The position numbers and the translations under genes are program-made. Shown in pieces: positions 42,300 to 53,400 of a DNA stretch of 64,000 nt; position 1 is the first letter of the stretch, and every line of letters starts with the position of its first letter. The notes under the pieces were generated by a model. That model was not told the DNA's origin. It saw only the letters and a list, made by a program, of their open reading frames with translations, and did no database searches. The stretch lies in the NCBI GenBank assembly GCA_947646735.1, contig CANTFK010000228.1:1-64000 (forward strand), read 5' to 3'. The stretch comes from Peronospora farinosa. Taxonomy: Eukaryota; Oomycota; Peronosporomycetes; Peronosporales; Peronosporaceae.

Positions 42300-42800
42300 C
42301 ACATCGTGGAAAGCAACAAGGACGACGCGCTCGAACCGGGGTTCCCAGACGTCAGTAATGCGGTCGAATAGGGGTTCCCGCACGTGAATGCAGTGGTTAA
42401 CCCGGGGTTCCCATCTGCACCCATTGTGGTTAGGCACACGACTTCTACAAAGGCAATGTGACGACGAGCAAGAGCTCGCCGATGAGTATGACGTGGATGG
42501 ACAGGAGTCCACGCGTGTAAGCATGATGGTCAAACCGAGGCTCCCATCATCACTCACTGTGGTTGAGCAGGGGATCTTACAAGGGCAAATTGTGGTTGAG
42601 CAGGGGATCCCACACGAGTACAACGTGGACGGACAGGATTCTCCACACGATAACATGATGATCGAACCGGGTTTACCATCATCCCACTGCGGTCGAACCG
42701 AGGTTTCCACATGGGCAAATTGCGGTGGATCAGGGTCTTCCATACGGGTTTACGGCGGCCAAGCAGGAGCTCCTGCATCAAGTGCTGACGGTCGAGTATG
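42300..42800. repeat. GGGGTTCCC-type linker repeats of Gypsy C
   Basis: A degenerate repeat of about 30-36 bp centred on GGTCGAACCGGGGTTCCCACA, some ten copies. The same array is in D (54880-55215, reverse), where it differs by a small number of unit indels, and in the embedded block at 4600-4740. Confidence 0.75.
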
Positions 42801-43239
42801 GGATAACCCCGCGAAGTGTTTCCGGCATTATCGATGAGGACATCCAGTTCCTAGAGGGGGTGATGATTTATTACTCTGACTGCGTTTCGCCGGCTTCGAG
42901 TAGTGGCTCGAAGTACGATGGAGACACAAGCATCGAGAATTCAGCGTTGGAATGTGTCCAAGATATCGTGTACGTGGAAAGGAGTCTACAAAGACGCCAA
43001 TACATTAAAATCGCGAGTCCACCTCGTGACGCGTCTTTGATTACAAGCCTTAAGAGCTCTCCTGGAATCATTTCCTACGTGACCTTAAGGGAGGCACTTT
43101 GTAACAAGTGTGTCTGATCACCAACGAGGTGGTTACCGTGACACACGAGGAGCATTGGACGTGTCCTCGTAGCGCTGAGCCAAAGTCAGCACGTGAGGAA
43201 AGATTTGCGTGACAATCGTGGGAGGCTCGGCGAGAGTCT

Positions 43240-44175
43240 GGTAACCCCGTCTACGACATTGCTCGCGAGTATGCAGACGTGTTCCCGGAAAAGATCCCGG
43301 CTGAACTTCCTGCGGACCGTGGTGTTCGGCACGAGATTGATCTCGTGACAGGGTCGAAGTATTGTTTGACACCTCAGTGGCCGTTGCCTCGAGATCAAGT
43401 CGAAGCTATTGACTCATTCTTCGAAGGCCGCCGCAAGGCGGCTCATGTGCGTGAGAGTATCTCACTACATTCGAGTTCAAACTTCTGCGTGAAGAAGACT
43501 ACGGGAGGCTTGCGGATAGTGCATGCGTTTGATAAGTTATATGATGCCACTATTCCTGCGCAAACGCCTAATCCCAGGAAGGACATGGTGCTAAATTCCA
43601 TGTCAGGAAGCGTCATCTTCAGTGCCATCGATCTAACCGATAAATTTTAACAGATTCTAATGCGAACTAGCAATAACCCACTCACAGCGATGAGCACCCA
43701 GGGTGGTATATTATGGGAGTGGCTGAAGATACCACAAGGGTTAAAGAACTCTCCGGCCACTTTCAATCGCATGGTGTATCAAGTGTTGAGACCACTTAGG
43801 AACTTTGCTCCGAGTTACCTTGACATCTTTGTCCACAGTCGCGCTGAGGGAAACCTCATTGATGTCCAAGTTCACCTTTAGCACTTGAAACAGGTGTTTC
43901 AAGTTATGCGGGACAACAAGTTATATGGGAATCTTAAGAAGTGTGTCTTTTGTGCAACAAAGATTCCGGTTTTAGGTTGCTATGTGAGTTATTTGGGAGT
44001 TCGAGCTAATCCAGAGAAGGTGTCGTCAATCTGTTCTTGGCCCACATTTAAGAGCCCTACGGATTCGCTCCAGTGGCTCGGTTTGACTAATTACTTGAAC
44101 AAGTATACAAAGAACGATGCTGATTCTATACAACCTTTGTCGTCACTCTTGAAGAGAGACGCCACGTGGTCATGA
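43240..44175 (+). pseudogene. Gypsy C reverse transcriptase, catalytic Asp lost
   Basis: RT motifs in order are HEIDLVTGSKYC, WPLPRDQVEAIDSFF, SNFCVKKTTGGLRIVHAFDKLYD and FSAIDLTDKF (motif A aspartate present), then a stop at about 43648. They continue with WLKIPQGLKNSPATFNRM (motif B) and SYLDIFVHS at about 43814. Active relatives have Y-x-D-D here; one aspartate codon is missing without a frameshift. Element D has the identical loss. LGVRANPEKV and LQWLGLTNYLNKY complete the connection domain. It cannot polymerise DNA. Confidence 0.85.
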
Positions 44176-44200
44176 CGTCCCGATCATCAAGCAGATTTCA

Positions 44201-44760
44201 ATGCAGGAAGAATGTCTTGGCGTCAGCGCTATGCTGGTCCTACCAGACGACTCTATGCCGTTCCACGTGGTATGCGATGCCAGTGACTTTGCAATCGGTT
44301 GTGCCCTCATGCATTTAGATGATGAGGAACGTGAACGAGGCGTGGGCTATCAGTCGCGACCGATGAAGCCAGCTGAGAAGAACTATTCATTTCACGACAA
44401 TGAGTTGTTAGCGATGCGCTACGCACTCATCAAGTTTCGCGTGCGTCGGCTTGGTGAACGTCCATTTGCTTTGTATACCGACCATGCATCTCTGCGCACA
44501 GCGATGAAGAGCCCATACTTGTCTCAACGGATGGCACGGTGGCTTTCCTTCTTCTCTGAGTACAACTTCGTCGTGCATTACAAGCCAGACAAGACTAATA
44601 TTCTCGATGACGCCTTGTCACGACATCCCGACTACGATCCTCGGACTGCGCTGAGTCATCAGGCGACTGATGACGAGGATGATGATGATCGATATGCGAT
44701 GTGTATATCGCTGACACTAAGTCGGGTCACACCCGAGCTGTTCACGAGATCGCCGCGGCG
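44201..44760 (+). pseudogene. Gypsy C RNase H
   Basis: The frame 44201-44908 holds a Ty3-type RNase H with its acidic residues kept: VVCDASDFAIGCAL, NELLAMRYALIK, LYTDHASLRTAM and a DDALSRHPD end (ADALSRHPD in D). It removes the RNA template during reverse transcription. Unlike elements A and B there is only this one RNase H, and it is not degraded. The domain is open, but the polyprotein around it is broken. Confidence 0.85.
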
Positions 44761-44909
44761 TAAAAGAACGGTTCAGATTATGCGAACATTATCGATTATC
44801 TGCGTGCTCACAGCGAAGTTTCGCTGGGAGATTTATCACGAACCAAGCGTGATCCGCATCCATCGATATAGTTTAAACGGAAATTTGCTTCTGTACAGCA
44901 TCGATTAAT

Positions 44910-46130
44910 TCGATGCTCCTCCCACGGTGATCGCCAACGACATGGATTTGAGTGCAACAATCATGCACGGGTATCGGGATGCCCCTGCTGGCGGTGATTT
45001 AGGCCGCAAAAAGACTTTCGCGGCTGTGTCTCGGGACTTCTTCTGGCCCCATATGTATTAGTGGGTACGCAACTGGATTCGAACATGAAAAATCTACCAG
45101 CGTGTGAAGCCATGTCCATCATCGCAGGCTCCACTGCGACCGTTGTCGATTGCAGCCGAGGCCGGCAATCAGTTTCGATGAACTTCATTTTCGGTCTTTC
45201 GCCCGATAGTCAAGGTCGTACGGGTATTCTGCTTTTTGTTGACAGATTCAGCAAGATGGCGCATCTAGTGCCAATTCACGCTACTATCACCGCGGCAGAG
45301 ACCGCGGTGCACTTCATTGACGCGGTGTTTCGTAATCATGGTCTGCCAAAAAACATTGTTTTGGACCGTGTCCGCAATTCACATCCGCAGTTTGGGGTCA
45401 CTGTTCAATCTTCTCGGGACAAATCTGCAGATATCGACAGCGGGCCATCCGGAAACGAATAAACAAACCGAGCGCGTCAACAGAGTTCTCGAAGATGTTC
45501 CTCGCAATTATGCTACGTCATTCACGAGTTGGAATGCATTTTTACCACTTGCTGAGTTCGCACTCAATAATGCTGTACACGCGTCAACAGGTTTGACGCC
45601 ATTTTTTGTGAATTTGGCTTATCACCCTCAAATTCCTACTCTTCTTGCCGTGGGTCTCCCCACGGCACCTCGTGTGGCTCCACTCTGGAGGGGAATGACG
45701 GTGATAAACAAGGATCAAGTGCAGCTCACGGTTTTTTGAGCGCGAATATAGTATCCCGATCCAAGGCGAAGTCTGCTAATTTGACGCCACGTGACTCTGT
45801 TACTAACCTAGGCGCGAGAAAACTCGCGCCACGCTTCATCAGTCCATTCAAGGCTCTGCAAGCAATTAGCGATGCTTATTTACTAAAATTTACTCGTCGT
45901 TGCGACTTCATCCGACGCTCAACGTCGGGTGGCTAAATGAATATCGTCCGGCTATGCTTCACGGGTTGGTCCCGATGCCGAATTCAGGGTTCCGTAGGTC
46001 GAACAGTTTTTTCGTTGTGCTCGACGCGCCGATGACATCGGGCGCGGTTGCGTTGCCGTATGTGCATGACCAAGATTCATGCGCTGGTGTTAGTATTTTT
46101 CGAAAAAATAACGTCAGCGATCGATAGAGA
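44910..46130 (+). pseudogene. Gypsy C integrase
   Basis: The integrase is broken into several frames. The zinc region (GGDLGRKKTFAAVSRDFFWPHMY, 44990-45060) has a stop where the next residue should be. The core has a FVDRFSKMAHLVP segment at about 45236 and DRVRNSHPQFG near 45364. GHPETNKQTERVNRVLED near 45440 carries the catalytic glutamate in another frame. The C-terminal part 45736-46000 includes APRFISPFKAL and LNVGWLNEYRPA-like segments. About 280 bp upstream of it, still present in D, are deleted. No LTR follows. Confidence 0.75.
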
Positions 46131-46429
46131 ATAATCAAGCAGTTGTCTTCGCAAATTAACATGTGCTGCTTTGTTTATGTTTATCGATTTCGAAAGTAGA
46201 ATAATAATTTGATTCTGTGCTGCTGGGAACATTCTTATACTCTACTGTAGTGGCCTGTCAAACCAAGGCATCACGCTACACAATAGCAATCATACGCTTA
46301 AGTATCATACTGCTTAAGCCTTCCGCTTTGATCAGCTTAAACTGTCTCTGTTCTTCTTAAAATCATTCCTTCTAGTACAATACATTGTCACCTCAGTCAA
46401 TCCGCGCGGGCTGAAGTCAATGACACAGC
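46131..46429. other. PEX5 3' flank, no gene seen
   Basis: AT-rich sequence between truncated Gypsy C and the PEX5 stop codon. It should contain the PEX5 3' UTR and polyadenylation signal. No ORF. Confidence 0.5.
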
Positions 46430-48592
46430 TTAGAAGTCGATGAGCTTGAATTCTTCCCGAAAATAGCTAATGTCTCTCGTATCCGCCAGCTTCACCAAAT
46501 CAAATCGCTCCATGCATGTGAAGCAAATTCTTAGATAGCTCCAAATGTGGTCTGCACGATTGTTCAAGCTCAGTGCCTGCAAATAGCACTTTGTCGCCTC
46601 CTCATAGTTTCCCAAATTGGCGTGGCTGATTCCCAGGTTCAGCCACCCGCGGGCGTAGCGAGGCTTTAGCTCCAATGCACTGAACGTCACATACGCGGAC
46701 ACGTTAGCGGTCTCCTAGAGGTATTAAAGCTTCCTCTATGACCATACAGCATTTAACGTACCGATGATACGCAGGGATAGCCTCCGACGAGCGAGCTGAG
46801 TTTGCTAGCGTCGCTCCGATCTTGTTCCACAGCCCATACTCATCCGGCCGCGAGTCCGTAGCTGCCTTAAAACTCTCGACTGCTGCATCGTAGTCCTTTG
46901 ATACATTGTAAAGGACGCCTAATACGACCTGCACGTCCGAATCACTGGGGTCGTGCGCCCGTGCCTGCAGCATTAGCTGCATTACTTCGTCCATCAAAGA
47001 TCCATCACTGTACTCATCCACTTGAATCTCCAGTCCGTGAAACTTTGAATTGTGGTGCACCCACGCCTTCAGCGTTTTCAGTGCACCTTGCGAATTTAGC
47101 TCGTTTACGTTGCTGACACCAAGTGCCAACAATGCACTGAGGTTATACGGATCCTCCTCCACAGCACGCTCCAGACAAGCAATAGCGCTCTTATCCTCGT
47201 CATTTTCTGCATGGCACTCACCCAACATTCGCCATGCCTCACTATTATCCGAGTGTTGCTGCACCTCGGCCTCGAAAGCAAGGATTGCGTCATCCAGGTG
47301 TCCTGACTTAAAAAAGTCAATGCCTTTTTGAAAGTTCTCCGACGAGTTCAAAAACGGATTATTGGCCTTGTAGGTGTAGCATTGGCTAGTCGCATAATCC
47401 CACACGTCTTCGAACGGGTCTGTCGTACGAGCCTCCGTGATAGCCTTTTCCCAGATTGCTTCCTGCAATAAAATCAAGCAAATTGCATCAGATTTTATAC
47501 AACGTAAGTCTGTAAATGTGGTGCATCACGTACTAGGTTCTCGCCATCTGCCCACGCACTGTCCAAAGCCTTTTCCTCTGCAGTCTTTGATTCATCCCAT
47601 GCAGTATTCAGCCGCATAGCGTTAGCTGTGCCCGCCTCCTTCCACGCTCCTTCCATTTTCGGCGCATGCGAGCGAGCAGTAGCTGCCTCTGCAACCCCAT
47701 TCTCCATGACGGCGGCCGACACATTTCCACTCTGCTGCCAGCTCGCATTAAAAACTTCGCGGTTCGAACGCACGTCCAATGTGTCTTCTTCCCACGCTCC
47801 TTCCAGCCCGCCTTCTATCTTAAGCTCTGCGCCTGCAACCTCATTCTTCTCCTCATCGATTTGCACCTCACCCGATCCAACTTGGTTCATAAACTTGAGA
47901 AACTGGCTGTTCTGCCACTTGGCATCCGGGTTCTGACGTATGGTACGCGCCATCTCGCTGCAGACCTGTTGTGTCTTCAAATTGTTTGCAAACGATTGTG
48001 TCGCTTGTTCCAGTGGTGCGTTCACCTGCTGCATAATCGACGGTGCAGGATGCATCATATTTTTATACATCATGGGCGCTGGTGCCTTAATTTTATCCCA
48101 TACCATCTCCTGGCCGGCGGTCTGCCAGGCGTCATCCAAAGGCCTGGAGTAGAACTCGTCGACCCACGTACAATGCTGCATGGCAAGCGGGTCCACTATT
48201 TGCGTGCCCGTCAATGATGGATCCTGTCTGTGCTGAAATTGTGCGTGCTGAGCCTCTTCAAAGGCCACATTCATGGAAATCTGGTGTGCATGCATCATCT
48301 GCTGTTGGGTCGCGCCTGATTGAAAAGCTGCTTCCATACGTGAGAGGCTGACGGCCTCCTTCTCAAAGGACGTCAAGAACTGTGGGCTCTCATTCTGTGC
48401 CATGTTGGGACGCTGCATCTGCACCTCGAGGCCGCTGCGAGCACGATACGGCGGCATGGGCCCACGTGCCGAACGACCACGCATCTGCGTTTGCACTACA
48501 CTGTCCAGCGCACGCGACAGCGGGTTCTGCATTGCTACGGTGCCGTCCACGGAGCATCCTGTGCCCTGTACGATCTTGCCTAGCACGTCCAT
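46430..48592 (-). CDS. PEX5: PEX5, peroxisomal targeting signal 1 receptor
   Basis: PEX5 binds proteins ending in an SKL-like signal in the cytosol, docks at peroxisomal PEX13/PEX14 and is recycled. Three exons are placed: 48592-47534, 47462-46762 and 46679-46430, with introns of 71 and 82 nt (GTACGT donors), giving 669 residues in frame. The start MDVLGKIVQG is preferred over the ATG 22 codons upstream because it puts the conserved ubiquitination-type cysteine at residue 13. The N-terminal half has WVDEF, a W-x3-F PEX14-binding motif, and further W motifs (SWQQSG, AWKEAG, AWDES, AWADGE) before exon 2. The C-terminal half is TPR: ANNPFLNSSENFQKGIDFFKSG, NSEAWRMLGECHAEND, YNLSALLALGVS, YGLWNKIGATLANS, RYARGWLNLGISHANLGNYEEA. 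It looks intact and lies between inverted Gypsy copies. Confidence 0.93.
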
Positions 48593-49387
48593 CTTTTGTG
48601 CTCGAGTTCTTGCAAAATAACTATTATGGGAAGGTTTTGGCTTGAGAGTTAAGAGCAAATTTCATATATGATTCGGTAAAATGTAAGGGAAATTTCATCT
48701 TTAAAAAATAGTAGCCAAATACAAAAATCTCGGTCAAGCATACGAGAAAGCCGATTACAAGCGCCGTGAATTGGATGCCAATTGTCTACCATCAAGAATC
48801 GCACACCTATGGACGCTTCTTCAAGACCTTTTAGCTTTTGACAATCGTGCATGCTCAAGAAGCAAAAGTCTTCGAGATTGGGCAGGAGGCTAAGTCTGCA
48901 TGCAAACTACTCCAACGGCAGGCAATTTGCGCATATATGCACTAGCGTCTCTCTGCACCATGCCGCACGTTAGGATCCGTTGGTAACAGAAAAAAATATC
49001 ATTGAGTTGGCGCTGCGTTGAATCGACTATTCACACCTGACGCATTGCGACAGCGAGGAACAAAAGTCACCGTTTTCCACGTACATGAGAAAATTACCGT
49101 CGTAAATCGCTAGTAAAGAATTTAACGTTTCCTCGCGGCAGTTTCCGCCATGAATGTTTTTGAGAAATTTGACGACTGTAGATCGTAATGTCTCATAAGA
49201 ACCCCTTCATGCCAAAATTGTCTACTTACCCACAACAAGCTCAAGCTCTACTGACACCTTTTTCTGGAATTTCACTGCTCGATTGTGCAGCTTCCGCTTT
49301 GTCTCACCTGAGGAATATGTGAGCTGCAGGATTTCATAACTCAAGTCACCATCTCTTTTTCTCGGGCTACAAATATTCGGAGCCCCA
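48593..49387. other. Shared intergenic region of PEX5 and the PDZ gene
   Basis: About 800 bp separates the divergently transcribed PEX5 (minus) and PDZ gene (plus), so it should hold both promoters. I found no strong Inr-FPR match. TTTCACTGCTCGATTGTG near 49270 is a weak candidate for the PDZ gene. No ORF or repeat seen. Confidence 0.4.
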
Positions 49388-50332
49388 ATGGGTGTCGACA
49401 TGCTCCTAATGCGCGACGTGGAGGAAACTTTTCCGAATAAACATCAGTCCGTGGACTTGGATATACGTACTATCTATAAGCAGCAACCGCAGGACGAGGA
49501 CAACTGCATTAACTTCGTGACACGAGCACCGCCGTCTTTCAACAAGTGGCTTGCTGAAACTCTCGTAAAGGAGGACGCTGCCTGCAAGATTCAGTTTTTC
49601 CTGCGATATCGCCTTAATCTACAACAATCTAGCAACGATTCAATTGCGTGCACAGCGTCTACAGCGTCATCTATGGGCATGCTACCGGTACCGGAGGAGT
49701 TGGACGAAGATCATTGGCAGTATGAAGTTTTGCTTTGGTACGGCTCTTCTCTTGGCTCGGTGAGTTTTGCATCGTGTATAAATACGGGCTACCCTTGTGT
49801 GGAAGTAGCCGAGTGCAACGTCTCGCTGCCTGGGATATGGAACCTCCGTAGAGGTGATTATATCATATCTATAAACGAACGCAGCACCAAATGCAGTGTT
49901 GTACCATTCGATGCAGTCATACAGATCTTAGATAGCGGCGTGAGGCCGGCCGTGCTTCGGTTTCGACGACCGGCGTCACATGAGCTGCAGAGTCTCACGG
50001 CGAAACCGCGACGGTTGTCTACGTCGACGCGTATAGAAATGGAGGAGGCTCGACAGCGACTGGAGCGATCTCTGACCTACGTAATATGGCGAGAAGAAGA
50101 CGGCCCGCTTGGGATCAGCTTGAAGCCTGAAAATGGAAAGTCTTATCCTGTGGTAACGGCCATGAACAAGTCCGGCGTGGTGGGTCGCGGTAGAAAGTAT
50201 AGCAGAGTGAGCGTGGGAGATCAATTGCTGACAATCAACCATTTTGACGTATTCCGCTTGGGCTTTACAAAGATGTGTCAGGTCATGCAATTTGCTCCCA
50301 AACCTCTCGTGCTCACGTTTCGTCGCACATGA
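49388..50332 (+). CDS. Two-PDZ-domain protein
   Basis: Single-exon 314-residue protein with two PDZ domains, modules that bind C-terminal peptides and assemble signalling complexes. PDZ1 covers about residues 116-200 (YEVLLWYGSSLGSVSF, then LRRGDYIISINERS and FDAVIQILDSG, ending AVLRFRRP). PDZ2 covers about 229-314 (YVIWREEDGPLGISLKPE with a GLGF-type carboxylate loop, then VSVGDQLLTINHFDV and LVLTFRRT at the very C-terminus). The first 110 residues match nothing I know. There is no signal peptide or membrane segment, so it is probably cytosolic. It is divergent from PEX5, with a 0.8-kb shared upstream region. The frame is intact. Partner proteins are unknown. Confidence 0.8.
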   Translation: MGVDMLLMRDVEETFPNKHQSVDLDIRTIYKQQPQDEDNCINFVTRAPPSFNKWLAETLVKEDAACKIQFFLRYRLNLQQSSNDSIACTASTASSMGMLPVPEELDEDHWQYEVLLWYGSSLGSVSFASCINTGYPCVEVAECNVSLPGIWNLRRGDYIISINERSTKCSVVPFDAVIQILDSGVRPAVLRFRRPASHELQSLTAKPRRLSTSTRIEMEEARQRLERSLTYVIWREEDGPLGISLKPENGKSYPVVTAMNKSGVVGRGRKYSRVSVGDQLLTINHFDVFRLGFTKMCQVMQFAPKPLVLTFRRT

Positions 50333-50759
50333 CCGGACCTGATTGAACATCGCAGTTTGGACTTGTGAGACTGCTCTTCTCCGACACTCGGCCAAATTTT
50401 CGCTCTTGAACGCTTGACTTCGTGTCATAAGCACAGCAGGTTCCCCGGATATGTCCGTCGCCGTCCTAGTTTCTACCGGCAAATAATTGACGGTCAAGTA
50501 TCTATGATACTAGCTCTACCGTTTGCAGGGGCCGCCTACAGTCTACTCCCCGAAACAGAAAATCACGGCTGGATCTTAGCGCTTTCGCCTCGTCTAAAAC
50601 CTTTTACCGATCGTGATGGATTTGCCACCCTCCGCGAGGTCAATTGGCAACGAACGCAGTCAGCTTCTTGTCGTCGAAGACGTCGGTGAACCGTCGCTTA
50701 CTAGTACGAGAAAAGCATCGCTGACGCGAGTTTCACAGACTCGATGTGCGCACTGGCAA
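50333..50759. other. Intergenic, no gene supported
   Basis: Downstream of the PDZ gene. A 91-codon plus-strand frame (50414-50689) has no recognised feature. Nothing else seen. Confidence 0.4.
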
Positions 50760-51275
50760 TAAACTTCTATTCGTCCGCCTGGCCGAGCGCCCCATCAGCG
50801 CGCGAATTCGCGTCATCTCGTCCTCATTCGTGGCCTTTGCGTCCACTGACAACCGCGACGTCTGATCATCGTAGCAGTCAATTGCACGGGAGTTGCTAAC
50901 ATTGGCGATGTGGGGGGTCGTACAGCCGTTGTATTTGCGGATAAGGCAGGTGACAGCGGTAGGGAAGCCGCTCTTGGACGATTCTTCAACACCTCTAGTT
51001 TCTTGTCACGATATGAAAAGGCCTCAGCGTAGCAGCTTTCGATATCGGCGTTGATCAATACGTCGACTTCCACCGTGCAGCAGTTAACGACATCGCTGCT
51101 TCGTCGTGCCAACCATACACGTTTGTATACATCGTTGTCCATGACATAATTGCCGGTCAGTTCGTGGCCGGTATGCGCCGCAGTATGCAGCTTTAAGGTA
51201 TTACACATCTGCCTCGCACTGTCGATTCGTGCAAGATTGGACCACGCCGTCACGAAATTATATACATTTAATATA
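50760..51275 (-). pseudogene. Host gene remnant (PP2C-like end, START-like beginning)
   Basis: The minus-strand frame from about 51275 to 50985 gives CNTLKLHTAAHTGHELTGNY and DVYKRVWLARRSSDVV, reminiscent of the START-like proteins common in oomycetes. From about 50995 a different frame reads PTAVTCLIRKYNG, HIANVSNSRAID, LSVDAKATNEDEMTRIRALMG and ends at a stop near 50750. That order resembles the PP2C phosphatase pattern T-A-V, VGDSRA, LS-DH-P-EDE-RI-ALGG, with G-D changed to S-N in the second motif. Either the gene is a frameshifted remnant or two remnants overlap. The 5' part abuts the truncated 3' end of Gypsy D. Confidence 0.4.
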
Positions 51276-51409
51276 TTTTTACAGGTGAATGCTTTTAAAC
51301 AATTGCTTCGTCTTTTCTTCAAACCTCATACTGTACTGTACGCACTGGTGATGAAAAACTCGTCCAATACGTCATGCGTCGTTGCCAAAAGCGATCATAG
51401 GTTACATGT

Positions 51410-52640
51410 GAGCATCGCCAGTTGCCTTCAGAACCTTGAATGGATCGATGAAGCGTGGCGCGTTGACTTGCGCCTAGGTTAGTAACCGCTGAATCCCTTA
51501 GACCCTCTGTAGACAATAATACACGATCGCCTTTCTCAAACTTGCTTATGTTCTTTCTGCCATGTTTGTCAGCGATCTCTTTCTGCTGGTCGACTGCAGA
51601 CTGTAGTGCATCGCGTATAAACGGGTGATGGCTTAATGTTGGACTATAAACTCTGACATAGCCATGTCATCAATTATTCGCGCCGACTCAAGCCGCCGCG
51701 TAGTTGGCAGTAGGTGAACGCTTACCCAAAGACGGGTCAACAAGTGTCTGCTCAGTCCATCGAGCTAATGGGGACGCCACATCACGTGGCGCCAAATCAG
51801 CAGACTTCGCCTTGGATCGGGATACTATATTCGCGCTCAAAAAACCGTGAGCTGCACTTGATCCTTGTTTATCACCGTCATTCCCCTCCAGAGTGGAGCC
51901 ACACGAGGTGCCGTGGGGAGACCCACGGCAAGAAGAGTAGGAATTTGAGGGTGATAAGCCAAATTCACAAAAAATGGCGTCAAACCTGTTGACGCGTGTA
52001 CAGCATTATTGAGTGCGAACTCAGCAAGTGGTAAAAATGCATTCCAACTCGTGAATGACGTAGCATAATTGCGAGGAACATCTTCGAGAACTCTGTTGAC
52101 GCGCTCGGTTTGTTTATTCGTTTCCGGATGGCCCGCTGTCGATATCTGCAGATTTGTCCCGAGAAGATTGAACAGTGACCCCAAACTGCGGATGTGAATT
52201 GCGGACACGGTCCAAAACAATGTTTTTTGGCAGACCATGATTACGAAACACCGCGTCAATGAAGTGCACCGCGGTCTCTGCCGCGGTGATAGTAGCGTGA
52301 ATTGGCACTAGATGCGCCATCTTGCTGAATCTGTCAACAAAAAGCAGAATACCCGTACGACCTTGACTATCGGGCGAAAGACCGAAAATGAAGTTCATCG
52401 AAACTGATTGCCGGCCTCGGCTGCAATCGACAACGGTCGCAGTGGAGCCTGCGATGATGGACATGGCTTCACACGCTGGTAGATTTTGCATGTTCGAATC
52501 CAGTTGCGTACCCACTAATACATATGGGGCGAGAAGAAGTCCCGAGACACAGCCGCGAAAGTCTTTTTGCGGCCTAAATCACCGCCAGCAGGGGCATCGT
52601 GATACCCGTGCATGATTGTTGCACTCAAATCCATGTCGTT
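51410..52640 (-). pseudogene. Gypsy D integrase
   Basis: Broken integrase matching that of C. FVDRFSKMAHLVP lies near 52330, GHPETNKQTERVNRVLED (catalytic glutamate region) near 52110, and LAEFALNNAVHASTGLTPF near 52010. The C-terminal part includes SKFEKGDRVLLSTEGLRDS-like sequence at about 51510-51560, which is deleted from C. Stops and frame changes follow the pattern of C, including a stop after the FFWPHMY position replaced by frame loss. Confidence 0.7.
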
Positions 52641-52817
52641 GGCGATCACCGTGGGAGGAGCATCGAATTAATCGATGCTGTACAGTAGCAAATTTCCGTT
52701 TAAACTATATCGATGGATGCGGATCACGCTTGGTTCGTGATAAATCTCCCAGCGAAACTTCGCTGTGAGCACGCAGATAATCGATAATGTTCGCATAATC
52801 TGAACCGTTCTTTTACG

Positions 52818-53375
52818 CTACAGCGATCTCGTGAAAAGCTCGGGTGTGACCCGACTTAGTGTCAGCGATATACACATCGCATATCGATCATCATCATCCT
52901 CGTCATCAGTCGCCTGATGACTCAGCGCAGTCCGAGTATCGTAGTCGGGATGTCGTGACAAGGCGTCAGCGAGAATATTAGTCTTGTCTGGCTTGTAATG
53001 CACGACGAAGTTGTACTCAGAGAAGAAGGAAAGCCACCGTGCCATCCGTTGAGACAAGTATGGGCTCTTCATCGCTGTGCGCAAAGATGCATGGTCGGTA
53101 TACAAAGCAAATGGAAGTTCACCAAGCCGATGCACGCGAGACTTGATGAGTGCGTAGCGCATCGCTAACAACTCATTGTCGTGAAATGAATAGTTCTTCT
53201 CAGCTGGCTTCATCGGTCGCGACTGATAGCCCACGCCTCGTTCACGTTCCTCATCATCTAAATGCATGAGGGCACAACCGATTGCAAAGTCACTGGCATC
53301 GCATACCACGTGGAACGGCATAGAGTCGTCTGGTAGGACCAGCATAGCGCTGACGCCAAGATATTCTTCCTGCAT
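52818..53375 (-). pseudogene. Gypsy D RNase H
   Basis: 185-residue frame with a full Ty3-type RNase H set (VVCDASDFAIGCAL, NELLAMRYALIK, LYTDHASLRTAM, ADALSRHPD). It differs from the C copy at only a handful of residues. The domain is open, but upstream RT and downstream integrase are broken. Confidence 0.85.
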
Positions 53376-53400
53376 TGAAATCTGCTTGATAATCGGGACG

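Larger units (their letters stand above)
40616..46130 (+). mobile_element. Gypsy C internal region, 3'-truncated
   Basis: Plus-strand internal region in the order leader, gag, protease, repeat linker, RT, RNase H, integrase. No 3' LTR follows, so the element is truncated near 46130. It is very similar throughout to element D (51410-56938, minus) but lacks about 280 bp near 45795 that D retains. Multiple frameshifts and stops make it inactive. Confidence 0.85.
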
